DNA of 64,000 nucleotides. Origin: Pseudomonas fluorescens Q2-87 (lineage in GTDB: Bacteria; Pseudomonadota; Gammaproteobacteria; Pseudomonadales; Pseudomonadaceae). Positions 29,723 to 38,923 of the stretch are shown piece after piece (the stretch's first letter is position 1; each line of letters opens with the position of its first letter). The stretch is from contig NZ_CM001558.1 of NCBI RefSeq assembly GCF_000281895.1, forward strand, positions 5,894,556 to 5,958,555, written 5' to 3'. The position numbers and the translations under genes were made by a program. Under the pieces are notes generated by a model. The model was not told the origin of the DNA. It ran no database searches and worked only from the letters and a program-made list of their open reading frames with translations.

Positions 29723-31495
29723 TCAGAACGCGTATGAGACCTGGACCCAGGCGCGCCATCGACTGTCGCGGCCGTCCGCGTCCAGCCCGGACTCTCCCCG
29801 TCCCGGGTTGTTGCCTAGCGTGCGCGCCACAGCGGTACGGACACTGAAATCGTTCGCCCATACATTGGCGCCCAGGCCGACGGCGTGCAGGTCATAGCGA
29901 TTGGTCTCGCCAGCGTTGTTGATCGAGCCCGGCCAAGGGTTCTCGTTCAGCCAGACACGGCCAGTGTCGAAAAAACCAAGGCCCTGCATCGTGACGCTTG
30001 GCAGACCCAGATCGATGTTGCGGCGCAGCTCGAGGGTGGCCAGCCAGCCCTGATCGGCGGAGGCTTCGCCGACCGGATAGGCGCGAACACCAGCAGGGCC
30101 ACCCAGCAGGAATTTTTCCGAGGAGTCGAGGTTGTCACCGGCCCATTGCGCCGAAACACCGCCGAACAACGTCCATGGACTAGCGACCCCTAGGCTCTGC
30201 AAGCGGGAAACGCGCAGGTTGAACTTACGGAAGCTCCCGTCGCTTTGGGCACTTACGCTGTCGACAAACTGATCATCGCGGTTACCGGACAGATCCAGTT
30301 CGCCAAGGGTCAACGCCACCATGGCATCCGTCACACCGCCACCTGCGAAACTGTCGAAGCGGTTACCGCTCAGGGCAACGATAAAATTATTCAGCTCACG
30401 ATCACGCAGGTTGGTACCCAGGCCACGGTCCTCGAGCGCCTTATATTCATAGGTCGCGGACAGATTGAGATTCTGCAGGCGTGAGCGAATCAACGGATAG
30501 CTGAGCCCCAGCGAACCGCTACGGGCAGTGCCACGCAGATCCAGCGGACGGAATTGCTCCTGGTCCACCTCATACCGCAGATAAGAGGCCGAGGCATTGA
30601 GGCGCAGACCAGAGGCCGTCAGCGGCACATTGTAAGAGCCGCCAACGATGTCGCTGCCGGTACTTTTGCTCAAGCCGATGCCCAGTTGGTCACCGATACC
30701 CAGTGGGTCGTTGACGTTTACTTGTGCGTTGGCACGAGCAGTACCGGTACTGCGATTGCCGTAGTTATCCATCGAAACCCCGCCGTCGAACAGGGCGCCC
30801 TGCTTGGTGTTGATCAACAGACGGCTGGTGCCGGGCTCGGTGCCGCGCTCAAGCGCAGACTGGGCGTTAACGCCGGGCTGATCATTGATCAGCAGCAAGG
30901 CCCGCTCCAGATCTTCGACTTGCAGCACCTTGCCTTCCGGGAGCGCAGCATCGGCGATTTGCCGCAAGCGATCGTTGCTGCTGCGGGTATTGCCGTTCAG
31001 TTCGATGCGTGAGGTGCCCGACTGCAGCCGCCCCTTGACCAAGGCGATCTGCAACTTACCCTCAGTCAGATCCTGACGGGGCAGATAGGCGCGGGCCAGC
31101 ACATAGCCGCGCCCGCGAAGGTAGCGGGTGAGATCGTCGGCCAACTGCTGCAGACCTGCATGATCGAATGTCTTCCCCAAGACCGGCCTGACCAGCGCTT
31201 GAAGACTCTCCGCTTGCGCCAGCTCAGTATCACCACTGAAGTAAATCTCTTTGAGCTGCACGCGAAGCCCGGAAGCTGCGGGACGGCTCCTGTCGGAGGG
31301 GAGTTCCAACGCCGGCGTTGGTTCGGTAGAGCGAGGCTCGGACGGCAGTGTTTGCCGATGCTCGTTCAGTAACTGTCCTGCATCGGGAATACTCAGCGCG
31401 AACACGAACGGCGCAGCACTGGCCCCAACCAGCGCCACGGCGTAACACAGCAGACGCTTGCCCAGGCGAGCGGAACCCTTGTAAGGAACGGGCAT
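29723..31495 (-). CDS. Two-partner secretion outer-membrane transporter (TpsB, ShlB/FhaC type)
   Basis: Outer-membrane beta-barrel (590 aa) that exports the adjacent exoprotein. A signal sequence (LLCYAVALVGASAAPFVFA) is followed by a proline-rich linker. The POTRA region comes next (about residues 75-155, LRVQLKEIYFSGDTELA to LTEGKLQIALVKG), then a 16-strand type barrel. The barrel ends in WVQVSYAF with a C-terminal phenylalanine. Late barrel motifs FLLGGPAGVRAYPVGEAS and FFDTGRVWLNE match the family. GGAG lies 8 bases before the ATG. The order TpsB then TpsA on one transcript is standard. Confidence 0.94.
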   Translation of the reverse strand: MPVPYKGSARLGKRLLCYAVALVGASAAPFVFALSIPDAGQLLNEHRQTLPSEPRSTEPTPALELPSDRSRPAASGLRVQLKEIYFSGDTELAQAESLQALVRPVLGKTFDHAGLQQLADDLTRYLRGRGYVLARAYLPRQDLTEGKLQIALVKGRLQSGTSRIELNGNTRSSNDRLRQIADAALPEGKVLQVEDLERALLLINDQPGVNAQSALERGTEPGTSRLLINTKQGALFDGGVSMDNYGNRSTGTARANAQVNVNDPLGIGDQLGIGLSKSTGSDIVGGSYNVPLTASGLRLNASASYLRYEVDQEQFRPLDLRGTARSGSLGLSYPLIRSRLQNLNLSATYEYKALEDRGLGTNLRDRELNNFIVALSGNRFDSFAGGGVTDAMVALTLGELDLSGNRDDQFVDSVSAQSDGSFRKFNLRVSRLQSLGVASPWTLFGGVSAQWAGDNLDSSEKFLLGGPAGVRAYPVGEASADQGWLATLELRRNIDLGLPSVTMQGLGFFDTGRVWLNENPWPGSINNAGETNRYDLHAVGLGANVWANDFSVRTAVARTLGNNPGRGESGLDADGRDSRWRAWVQVSYAF

Positions 31496-31617
31496 CGTAC
31501 AACTCCGTGGAAATAGGGATACCAGCCACCGTGCCTCAGCCCGACAGGGGTAAAACGCGTAGAGTTCAATACATTGCCAACGTCCCGACTCTGCCTGACC
31601 GGACCGATGCTTTGGCG

Positions 31618-31787
31618 GAGCGCAAAAAAACGCTCATCCACGCAACAGCGACGAACATGACGCGCGCAACCGAAGCGCGCAGGTGGCCTGCGATATATCC
31701 AGGAAGGGTTATTGAAGACTCTGCGCAATTTATCGGCACAGTCGAGCAGATCTTGAAATTCAGAATCGGGGCGCCCGCAGAGCGCCC
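31618..31787 (-). other. Intergenic region 31496-31854 with three GC-rich hairpins
   Basis: No credible gene lies in these 359 bases between blc and the transporter gene. Three hairpins stand out: GAGCG/CGCTC around CAAAAAAA at 31618-31635, GCGCGC/GCGCGC at 31662-31680 and GGGCGC/GCGCCC at 31769-31787. The last may end the blc transcript, and the others may belong to the leader of the secretion operon. An 84-codon open frame at 31566-31820 (minus) has no family resemblance and no ribosome site. Confidence 0.35.
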
Positions 31788-31854
31788 TATCGATACGTGC
31801 AAATCATCAGGCCGGTTCAAGACCGCCCAGGCACGTTTGATTCAAGACGGTAGT

Positions 31855-32424
31855 TTATTCCGACGTCTTGGCCATCTGCCGATCGGAGGCGCGCCAGATC
31901 AACCGTGAGGTGTCATATCCCTGCTGGCGCGCCTTGCTCAGCAGTTCTTCACGCACATCGACCTTGACCGTTGGCGTGCGGGACAGCAGCCACAGGTAGC
32001 GACGGCTCGGATCGCCGACGATGGCGGTCTTGTAGTCATCGCTGACGTACAACACCCAATATTGCCCCTTCGCCACGCCCGGCACGATCCGAGAGAACCA
32101 ATTGTCGAACTCGACCCAGAGCTTGTCGGTTTTGCCCGGCACTTGTGGTGTGGCGGTGCCCCTGGCTTCTTCCCATTGCCAGTCCGACGTCAGGCAGCGG
32201 TTGAACACATCCACATTGCCGTCAGGCTTGAGGGTGTAGTGGGCTTCGGATTGCGCGCAGTTGCGCTGGAAGTACATCGGCAGGCGGGCCAACTCATACC
32301 AAGTCCCTTGGTACCGCTTGAGATTGACACTGTTTACAGTCTTGGGCGCCAACGGATCTTCGCCAGAAGTGGCACAGCCGGCCAATATCAGGCCAGCCAG
32401 AAGCACAAAAACTAACCGCATCAT
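31855..32424 (-). CDS. blc: Bacterial lipocalin, outer-membrane lipoprotein
   Basis: Lipocalin-family protein (189 aa) for storage or repair of membrane lipids. A lipoprotein signal ends in LILAGC, with lipidation at Cys17. The lipocalin signature YQGTWYELARLPMYFQ is at the mature N-terminus, and a second conserved block is YVLYVSDDYKTAIVGDP. GGGAG precedes the paired ATGATG. It is followed upstream on the same strand by a small lipoprotein gene 33 bases away, probably cotranscribed. Confidence 0.94.
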   Translation of the reverse strand: MMRLVFVLLAGLILAGCATSGEDPLAPKTVNSVNLKRYQGTWYELARLPMYFQRNCAQSEAHYTLKPDGNVDVFNRCLTSDWQWEEARGTATPQVPGKTDKLWVEFDNWFSRIVPGVAKGQYWVLYVSDDYKTAIVGDPSRRYLWLLSRTPTVKVDVREELLSKARQQGYDTSRLIWRASDRQMAKTSE

Positions 32425-32457
32425 TATTTTATTCTCCCGTGGGCACTTGGCCCCGGT

Positions 32458-32712
32458 TTACTTCAGGCCTTGGCCGGAAAACATCAACACTTTGTCACCG
32501 GCGTACTGGACGCTGATAAAGCTTTTCTGGTCGCCCCAGGTGCAGCTGGACATGCCGAGCGCGCCCGAACAGTCAGTCGGTTTCCCCAGCAACGTCTCGA
32601 CTTCGGCCTTGGGCATCCCGGCCGACAGCTTCGAATAATTTTCCTGGTTGACCTTGCTGCATGCGGTCAACACGACGCACATAAAGAGCAGGGCGATAGA
32701 TCGCAGCGACAT
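32458..32712 (-). CDS. Small lipoprotein of BamE/SmpA-like type
   Basis: 84-residue lipoprotein with the lipobox VVLTAC (Cys18). The mature part has the short alpha-beta pattern of SmpA/DUF3862 proteins, with the recognisable segment YSKLSAGMPKAEVETLLGKP. Two further cysteines (TDCSG, SSCTW) could form a disulfide. It lies just upstream of blc in the same direction. Function is unknown. Confidence 0.85.
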   Translation of the reverse strand: MSLRSIALLFMCVVLTACSKVNQENYSKLSAGMPKAEVETLLGKPTDCSGALGMSSCTWGDQKSFISVQYAGDKVLMFSGQGLK

Positions 32713-32892
32713 GGTGTAACTCCTGGAGCGGAAGGGAGGTGGCAGGGTGCCAACCTGATCCTTAGAAGAGAAAACCCCTATCTGGTTCCCTGACGAATCC
32801 AGTATTTATCGGCGGTGCAGAGGTGTTTCACGGATGAATCACAGAGTTTGTGACACGGTCGTGCCTTTCGTCGGGAACGGGGGCCGGGAACC

Positions 32893-32919
32893 TGATGAGC
32901 CGGGCTTGTGCGCCGATAA
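32893..32919 (+). promoter_or_regulatory. Candidate sigma-28 (FliA) promoter of the chemoreceptor
   Basis: GCCGATAA at 32912-32919 matches the FliA -10 element perfectly. TGAT at 32893-32896 sits at the right 15-base spacing, although the usual -35 element is TAAA. FliA control of chemoreceptor genes is standard in pseudomonads. Confidence 0.55.
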
Positions 32920-32997
32920 AAAGTAACAGCGTAAAAACCAATGCTATGGCAAATTGACACCCCTTTCCTGACCCGTCCCTCCGCGGTAGCGTTCTTA

Positions 32998-34890
32998 ATG
33001 ACCAGAAACATGAAATTCAGCCACAAAATTCTGTTGGCTGCCGCCCTTGTGGTGGCCGTCGCGTTCGCCTGTTTCATCCTGTTCAACGACTATCGCCAAC
33101 GGCAAAGCCTGAACATCAGTACCGAGACGTCCATGCAGGAACTCGGCAGCCTGACCAGCCGCAATATCCAAACCTGGGTTGATGGTCGCATTCAGTTGGT
33201 GCAATCGCTGGCCCAGCAAATCGCGGCAGACGGCAGCAGTGCCGACAGCCTCAAGCGCGCCGTGGGTCTGCCGGCGTATACCGGCAACTTCCAGCTCAGC
33301 TACTTTGGCGGTACGGACGGTGTGATGTTCTCGGTCCCTGCCGGTAACCGTGCAGCCGATTACGACCCTCGTGCCCGTGGCTGGTACAAAGCTGCCAACA
33401 ATGCACAACAGGCTATCGTTACCGAACCTTACATTGCCGCCTCGTCGGGCAAGCTGGTGGTCACCGTGGCGACTCCGGTGCAGCACCAAAACCAGATGAT
33501 TGGCGTGGCCGGTGCAGACATCGACTTGTCGAGCATCAGCGCCATCATCAACTCCCTGAATTTCGGCGGCCACGGCTACGCCTTCATCGTCAGTGCCGAA
33601 GGGAAGATCCTGATCCATCCTGACAGCAAGCGCGTGCTCAAGACACTGGCCGAGGCCTACCCCAACGGAGCGCCGCAAGTCAGCCCGGGCATGAAGGAAG
33701 TCGAACTCGACGGCAAAGCCCAATTCATCTCCTTCACCCATGTAAATGGCGTACCGGGCGCCGACTGGTACGTGGCTCTGGTGCTCGACAAAGACACTGC
33801 CCTGGCCATGCTCAGCGAATTCCGCACCTCGGCGCTGATCGCTATGACCATCGCCGTGGTATTCATCATCGCCCTGCTGGGCATGCTGATCCGTGTATTG
33901 ATGCAACCGCTGCTGACCATGGGTCGCGCCATGCATGACATTGCCGAAGGCGAAGGCGACCTGACACGGCGCCTGACCATCCACGGCCAGGACGAATTCG
34001 GCGCACTGGGCACCTCGTTCAACCGCTTCGTCGAGCGTATCCATACATCGATCCGCGAAGTCGCCTCGGCCACCGGCCAGGTCAATGAAGTCGCCTTGCG
34101 CGTGGTCAGCGCCTCCAATTCCTCGATGTTCAATTCCGATCAGCAAGCGTCGCGCACCAGCAGCGTGGCCGCGGCGATCAATGAGTTGGGCGCCGCCGCC
34201 CAGGAAATCGCCCAGAACGCAGCCCTCGCCTCGCAACATTCCAGCGATGCCCGCAGCCTGGCCGAAGAAGGTCAACAGGTGGTGGATAAAACCATCACAG
34301 CCATGCAGCAGCTGTCGGCCAAGATCAGCGACTCGTGCGGCAATATCGAAACCCTGAACAGCAACACAGTGAACATCGGCCAGATCCTGGAAGTGATCAC
34401 CAGCATTTCCCAGCAAACCAACCTGCTGGCCCTGAACGCTGCAATCGAGGCCGCCCGCGCCGGTGAAGCCGGACGCGGCTTCGCGGTGGTGGCCGATGAA
34501 GTGCGCAACCTGGCGCACCGCACTCAGGATTCGGCGCAGCAAGTGAAGAAGATGATCGAAGAGTTGCAAGTCGGCGCACGGGAAGCGGTGGTGACCATGA
34601 CCGACAGCCAGCGCCAGAGCGAAAGCAGCGTCGGCATCGCCAACCAGGCCGGCGAACGCCTGGGCAGCGTGACCCAGCGCATCGGTGAAATCGATGGCAT
34701 GAACCAGTCCGTCGCCACCGCCACCGAAGAACAGACCGCTGTGGTGGAGTCGATCAACGTCGACATCACCGAGATCAACACCCTGAACCAGGAAGGCGTG
34801 GAAAACCTGCAAGCCACCTTGCGCGCCTGTGCCGACCTCGAACAGCAAGCGGCGCGGTTGAAGCAGTTGGTGGGTAGTTTCAGGATCTAA
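32998..34890 (+). CDS. Methyl-accepting chemotaxis protein, PctA-type dCache receptor
   Basis: Transmembrane chemoreceptor (630 aa) very like PctA of P. aeruginosa. The layout is: start [17 protein letters not shown]1 (about 10-32), periplasmic dCache (about 33-280), TM2 (about 281-303), HAMP, and the coiled-coil signalling domain. The signalling tip is around [17 protein letters not shown]. The ligand motif keeps YDPRARGWY and GADID, but the Asp after EPY (EPYVDA in PctA) is Ala here (EPYIAA). The start at 32998 is chosen to match PctA length; 33010 and 32941 are alternatives without better ribosome sites. Confidence 0.93.
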   Translation: MTRNMKFSHKILLAAALVVAVAFACFILFNDYRQRQSLNISTETSMQELGSLTSRNIQTWVDGRIQLVQSLAQQIAADGSSADSLKRAVGLPAYTGNFQLSYFGGTDGVMFSVPAGNRAADYDPRARGWYKAANNAQQAIVTEPYIAASSGKLVVTVATPVQHQNQMIGVAGADIDLSSISAIINSLNFGGHGYAFIVSAEGKILIHPDSKRVLKTLAEAYPNGAPQVSPGMKEVELDGKAQFISFTHVNGVPGADWYVALVLDKDTALAMLSEFRTSALIAMTIAVVFIIALLGMLIRVLMQPLLTMGRAMHDIAEGEGDLTRRLTIHGQDEFGALGTSFNRFVERIHTSIREVASATGQVNEVALRVVSASNSSMFNSDQQASRTSSVAAAINELGAAAQEIAQNAALASQHSSDARSLAEEGQQVVDKTITAMQQLSAKISDSCGNIETLNSNTVNIGQILEVITSISQQTNLLALNAAIEAARAGEAGRGFAVVADEVRNLAHRTQDSAQQVKKMIEELQVGAREAVVTMTDSQRQSESSVGIANQAGERLGSVTQRIGEIDGMNQSVATATEEQTAVVESINVDITEINTLNQEGVENLQATLRACADLEQQAARLKQLVGSFRI

Positions 34891-34907
34891 TACCTGGACT
34901 GGCCCCA

Positions 34908-34980
34908 TCGCGAGCAAGCTCCCACCCACAAGATTCTTTGTACGATAAAGATCCACTGTGGGAGCGAGCCTGCTCGTGAT
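34908..34980. repeat. Degenerate REP doublet, GGGAGCGGGCTTGCTCGCGA family
   Basis: Left arm TCGCGAGCAAGCTCCCACCC and right arm GGGAGCGAGCCTGCTCGTGA are imperfect members of the family. The element lies between the chemoreceptor and the toxin-antitoxin operon. Confidence 0.7.
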
Positions 34981-35034
34981 GACGACGTGTACGCTCAGCA
35001 GGGAAAACATTTGGTCAGCTTGCCCAGACGAAAA

Positions 35035-35059
35035 GACTGAATTAAGACTAAAATCAGTC
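35035..35059 (+). promoter_or_regulatory. Operator/promoter of the toxin-antitoxin operon
   Basis: GACTGA (35035-35040) and TCAGTC (35054-35059) form an inverted repeat. A third GACT half site lies at 35046-35049, so the half sites are 10-11 bases apart, one helical turn. A TAAAAT -10-like box (35049-35054) lies inside the site. This suits autorepression by the Phd-type antitoxin. Confidence 0.5.
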
Positions 35060-35085
35060 CACTCAACTTTTCGGGGGCTTACGTC

Positions 35086-35358
35086 ATGAAGCTGTCATCC
35101 CAGATCAAACCCATCAGCTATTTGAAAAGCCACGCCGCTGAAATCGTAAAGACCATCACCGAGAGCCGGGAGCCTTTAGTCATTACCCAAAACGGTGAAG
35201 CCAAGCTGGTCGTCATGGATGTCAAAAGCTTTGAAGAGCAAGAAGAGACCATGGCGTTACTAAAGCTGCTGGCTATCGGCAACCGGGAAATCGAAGAGGG
35301 TAATTTTCGGGATGCTGAGGACGTTTTCGCTGAGCTAGACCGGGCTGACCTCAAGTGA
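35086..35358 (+). CDS. Antitoxin of the Phd/YefM family
   Basis: 90-residue DNA-binding antitoxin. The N-terminal Phd/YefM fold is recognisable in IKPISYLKSHAAEIV and REPLVITQNGEAKLVVMDV. The acidic C-terminal tail (IEEGNFRDAEDVFAELDRA) should wrap and neutralise the toxin. The stop overlaps the GTG start of the toxin gene by 4 bases. Confidence 0.94.
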   Translation: MKLSSQIKPISYLKSHAAEIVKTITESREPLVITQNGEAKLVVMDVKSFEEQEETMALLKLLAIGNREIEEGNFRDAEDVFAELDRADLK

Positions 35359-35687
35359 GTTTGAAGATTGTCATTCTTCAATCGGCTGAAACCGATCTCA
35401 CAGAGCTTCGCACCTATTTGATCGGGCGCTTCGCCCCTCAAACATGGCAAAGCACCTATACCGGCCTGAAAGCAGCTATCCGTCATCTGGCAACCCTGCC
35501 CTATTCAGGATCCATTCCTGAAGAGATAGAAAGGCTCAATCTCGGTCAGTATCGGCAGGCCCTTTCAGGAATGAACAGGATAATCTATGAAGTGCGAGGC
35601 CAAACGCTCTACATCCATATCATCTGTGACAGTCGCAGGAGCTTGCCCGCACTGCTGATGAAACGCCTGCTTCGAAGCAGCGCTTGA
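35355..35687 (+). CDS. Toxin of the RelE/ParE family
   Basis: 110-residue toxin with the ParE/RelE fold: IVILQSAETDLTELRTYL at the start, then a helix, then RQALSGMNRIIYEVRGQTLYIHIICDSRR. A GTG start at 35355 overlaps the antitoxin stop, the usual coupling. Whether it targets gyrase (ParE) or ribosome-bound mRNA (RelE) cannot be fixed from sequence; the helical N-terminal hairpin looks closer to ParE. It ends 7 bases before the convergent DUF924 gene. Confidence 0.93.
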   Translation: MSLKIVILQSAETDLTELRTYLIGRFAPQTWQSTYTGLKAAIRHLATLPYSGSIPEEIERLNLGQYRQALSGMNRIIYEVRGQTLYIHIICDSRRSLPALLMKRLLRSSA

Positions 35688-35694
35688 AACTTCG

Positions 35695-36291
35695 CTAAAA
35701 ACGGGACCCAGGTTTACCCAGGAACTCCATCTCCTCAGCCGTGGACTCGCGCCCCAGCATCGCATTGCGATGGGGAAAGCGTCCAAACCGGGCAATGATT
35801 TTCTGATGCCGCTCGGCATAATCCAGGTTGTCTTCAAACACCGCACGCTGCGCCTCGGGCTGTTCCCGGACCAGGTCGATGAACCGTGACACGGCTTCGT
35901 TCTGCACCGCCAGGTTTTCGCAGTGTTCAAGCACCAAATAGATGAATACGCGCTGGATGGGTTTGAGCTGTCGGTCGAACCCGGCTGCCAGGCCTTGGGC
36001 AACCAGCGATTGGGCGCGCAGGTCACCGGAAAAGGCCTTGGGGGTGTCGCGAAAGATCATTCGCGGAAATTGATCGAGCAGCAGCACCAGGGCCAGCCAA
36101 CCTTCCGGGTGTTGCGCCCAGTCGGTCAATCCGCCGGCCAAGGCCTGCTCGACCTGATCGCCAAAGCGCTCGCGCGCCTGGCGATCATGGCGCTTGCCGA
36201 ACCACAGCTTGCCCTTGTCAGCGGCTATTTCGTCCGGTGTGCTGGCTGAACCAAACCACCATTCGAGCAACGGCTGCCAGGGCTGGGCCAT
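35695..36291 (-). CDS. DUF924 family protein
   Basis: 198-residue cytoplasmic protein of the DUF924 family, recognised by WFGSASTPDEIAADKGKLWF at the start. The central block LLLDQFPRMIFRDTPKAF and the end block RFGRFPHRNAMLGRESTAEE also match. An all-helical, TPR-like fold is expected. No activity is established. It follows fbp by 3 bases, with AAGGA before its ATG, so the two are cotranscribed. Confidence 0.92.
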   Translation of the reverse strand: MAQPWQPLLEWWFGSASTPDEIAADKGKLWFGKRHDRQARERFGDQVEQALAGGLTDWAQHPEGWLALVLLLDQFPRMIFRDTPKAFSGDLRAQSLVAQGLAAGFDRQLKPIQRVFIYLVLEHCENLAVQNEAVSRFIDLVREQPEAQRAVFEDNLDYAERHQKIIARFGRFPHRNAMLGRESTAEEMEFLGKPGSRF

Positions 36292-36294
36292 GAT

Positions 36295-37305
36295 TTATTC
36301 CTTGTGGTAAGCCGTTGCGCGTGCCACTTCTTCCTTCGAGCCGAGGAACACGGCGACACGCTGGTGCAGGCCTTCGGGCTGGATGTCGAGGATGCGCTGG
36401 TGACCGTCGGTGGAAGCACCGCCGGCCTGTTCAACCAGGAACGACATCGGGTTGGCTTCGTACATCAGGCGCAGCTTGCCTGGCTTGGATGGCTCGCGGC
36501 TGTCGCGTGGGTACATGAACAACCCACCACGGGTCAGGATACGGTGCACATCGGCAACCATCGCCGCAACCCAGCGCATGTTGTAGTTCTTCTTCAGCGG
36601 ACCTTCTTCGCCCGCCAGCAATTCTTCGACGTAGCGTTTTACCGGAGCTTCCCAGTGACGCTGGTTGGACATGTTGATGGCGAATTCCTGAGTGGTTTCA
36701 GGAATGGTGATGTCTTCGTGGGTCAATACGAAGCTGCCCATTTCGCGGTCCAGGGTAAAACCCTTGACGCCGTGGCCCAGGGTCAACACCAGCATGGTTT
36801 GAGGGCCGTAGATGGCGTAACCGGCAGCGACCTGCTCGGTGCCTGGCTGCAAAAAGGCCTTTTCATTCAAGGCTTCGTTCTGGCTCAGGTATTCGTTTGG
36901 GCAACGCAGTACCGAGAAGATGGTGCCGACCGGCGCGTTGATGTCGATGTTCGACGAACCGTCCAATGGATCGAATACCAGCAGGTAGGCACCTTTAGGG
37001 TATTTGCCTGGGATCTGGTACGCGTTGTCCATTTCCTCGGACGCCATGCCGGCCAGGTGACCGCCCCATTCGTTGGCTTCGAGCAGGATTTCGTTGGAAA
37101 GCACGTCGAGCTTCTTCTGCACTTCGCCCTGCACGTTCTCGGTGCCCATGCTGCCCAGGACGCCACCCAATGCGCCTTTGGATACGGCGTGGCTGATCTC
37201 CTTGCATGCACGCGCCACCACTTCGATCAGAAAGCGCAGATCGGCAGGGGTGTTGTTGCTACGGGTCTGCTCAATCAAATAGCGACTCAAGGTAACGCGG
37301 GACAT
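36295..37305 (-). CDS. fbp: Fructose-1,6-bisphosphatase, class 1
   Basis: Gluconeogenic phosphatase (336 aa) hydrolysing fructose 1,6-bisphosphate. The metal site is [20 protein letters not shown], and the substrate region includes [21 protein letters not shown]. Length and motifs are typical. GGAG lies about 7 bases before the ATG. The enzyme is essential for growth on organic acids and amino acids, such as the glutamate made by the hut pathway. Confidence 0.97.
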   Translation of the reverse strand: MSRVTLSRYLIEQTRSNNTPADLRFLIEVVARACKEISHAVSKGALGGVLGSMGTENVQGEVQKKLDVLSNEILLEANEWGGHLAGMASEEMDNAYQIPGKYPKGAYLLVFDPLDGSSNIDINAPVGTIFSVLRCPNEYLSQNEALNEKAFLQPGTEQVAAGYAIYGPQTMLVLTLGHGVKGFTLDREMGSFVLTHEDITIPETTQEFAINMSNQRHWEAPVKRYVEELLAGEEGPLKKNYNMRWVAAMVADVHRILTRGGLFMYPRDSREPSKPGKLRLMYEANPMSFLVEQAGGASTDGHQRILDIQPEGLHQRVAVFLGSKEEVARATAYHKE

Positions 37306-37450
37306 GGACGGCTCCGAAGAATAGGGGGCGGAAAAACCAGCGCAGTTTAGCGCGAGTCGGGACTTAATTCCTCCTATGAGACGGGGAATGGAGGATTGAG
37401 TTCACGGGGTGGTGGTTCGCCTGTGGATTTTAGGTGGTCGGCGGACCGCT

Positions 37451-37514
37451 TTCGCGAGCAAGCCCGCTCCCACATTGGAATGCGGGTTTCTGTGGGAGCG
37501 GGCTTGCTCGCGAA
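37451..37514. repeat. REP doublet, GGGAGCGGGCTTGCTCGCGA family
   Basis: Inverted arms TTCGCGAGCAAGCCCGCTCC and GGAGCGGGCTTGCTCGCGAA lie between fbp and the DUF3999 gene. Confidence 0.9.
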
Positions 37515-37546
37515 AGAGACGACTCGGTTTGTCTATTGTCCCGAAC

Positions 37547-38923
37547 TTAGGATTTGACCGGCGGCTTGCGCAGCAAGCTGAACGCCATTGCCGCAAGAAA
37601 CAGCACGCTGAGCAGCAGCACGGCCCACAAACCGATCTTCTTCCAGTTGGTATCCACCGTGGCAGGCGTGGTTACGGCTGCCGTCGCCGGTGTCGAAGTG
37701 GCCGTGCCGCTCACCGTCGCCGTGCCCAGCGTCGCCAGGCGCGACGGTTTGTAGTCGGGCACCAGGGTTGTCAGCGGCAAGCTCGCCGCTTTCACCGTCG
37801 CACTGCCCAAGGCGAGGCTGAAAGGCCCTTCGCCGCGCGCCAGGAACACCACCTGGGTCGGACGCACGGCAAAGCGCAGGGCTGGGGCTTCGGCACCGAG
37901 GCCGCCGCCACGCTCGTCTACCGTGAGCTTCAATTGCTGGACGGTCTGGCCGGACAACTGCAACTGGTTTTGCAGCACGTCTTGGCCGTTCTGGGTCAGG
38001 CGATACAGCAAGCCACTGCCCATCGGCTGCCAGGGAAGGCTGCTTTCACGGCGTCCGGCCAGGGTCACCGGCGCGAGGCTGTTGGCCTGGCTCAACTCGA
38101 CTTGCACCTGCTCGATATTCAGGCCCATGGGCAACTGCCAGGCGTATTCACCCCCCTTCACCGTACTGCCCGCCAACGGCTGCGACCAGACCAACGGCAA
38201 CGGCAGGCTTTCGCGGCTGGCGCTGTGCAACTGGGCCGAAGTCAGCACCGGCGCGGAGGCCGGAGAATCCCACAACAACCGCAGATAACGCGCCGATTGC
38301 CCTGGCAGCTCCACCTCATGCTGTTCGACCCGCTCGTCGGCGAAGGTCAAGCGCGCCACCTGTCCTTCGCCCCACGACTGCCAGTGTTGCAAGTCGTCGC
38401 TGGCCTCGATGGTGAAGCGCTGGAAGCCGTCGCGTTCGCTGGTCCAGTCCAGGACCAATTGCTGCAACGGTGCCTTGATCGCGCTGGCGTCCAGCAACCA
38501 GCCACGCAACTCTTCCTCCCCCGCCTCGAGCCGGCTGGAGGGCTGGACTTCCACCAAGGTGCCATTGGCATTCGATTGCACCCGGACGCTGGGGGCGCGC
38601 TCGTTGTCATCGGCGGCGTTGTACAACGGAAACCACTTCACGTTTGTAAGGGTACGGTTTTCCCGGCTCTGGGCCGACTCGCGAACCAAGGCGTAGGCCT
38701 GGGCCTGCCCAGCGGCGTTGAAAACCCGCAAGTCGCTCAGGTCGGTCTGCCGCGCTTGCAACTGAACGTCCAGCGGCAATGGCAGGCGATACCACGGCCC
38801 CTCGCCGCTCAAGGACAACGGCACCTGATGGGTGAAATCCGCCGGCTGCTCCTGGGCCGTAGCCGTCATTGTCACCCACAACCCGACCACTCCCAGCCCG
38901 ATGCGACTCAACATACGACTCAA
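37547..38923 (-). CDS. DUF3999 family exported membrane-anchored protein
   Basis: 458-residue protein of the DUF3999 family. A signal peptide (LGVVGLWVTMTATAQ) precedes a large periplasmic part rich in beta-strand pattern. A C-terminal membrane helix (WAVLLLSVLFLAAMAFSLL) and basic tail follow. It overlaps the end of the DUF2339 gene by 4 bases, and this pairing recurs in pseudomonads. Function is unknown; a shared envelope role with its partner is inferred from coupling alone. Confidence 0.9.
   Translation of the reverse strand: MSRMLSRIGLGVVGLWVTMTATAQEQPADFTHQVPLSLSGEGPWYRLPLPLDVQLQARQTDLSDLRVFNAAGQAQAYALVRESAQSRENRTLTNVKWFPLYNAADDNERAPSVRVQSNANGTLVEVQPSSRLEAGEEELRGWLLDASAIKAPLQQLVLDWTSERDGFQRFTIEASDDLQHWQSWGEGQVARLTFADERVEQHEVELPGQSARYLRLLWDSPASAPVLTSAQLHSASRESLPLPLVWSQPLAGSTVKGGEYAWQLPMGLNIEQVQVELSQANSLAPVTLAGRRESSLPWQPMGSGLLYRLTQNGQDVLQNQLQLSGQTVQQLKLTVDERGGGLGAEAPALRFAVRPTQVVFLARGEGPFSLALGSATVKAASLPLTTLVPDYKPSRLATLGTATVSGTATSTPATAAVTTPATVDTNWKKIGLWAVLLLSVLFLAAMAFSLLRKPPVKS

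Noticed and set aside
31566..31820. 84-codon open frame between blc and the secretion operon
   Set aside because: No ribosome site or family resemblance, and it is covered by hairpins of the intergenic region.
32995..35010. 671-codon open frame opposite the chemoreceptor
   Set aside because: Antisense to a gene with full PctA-type architecture; it also runs through a REP doublet.
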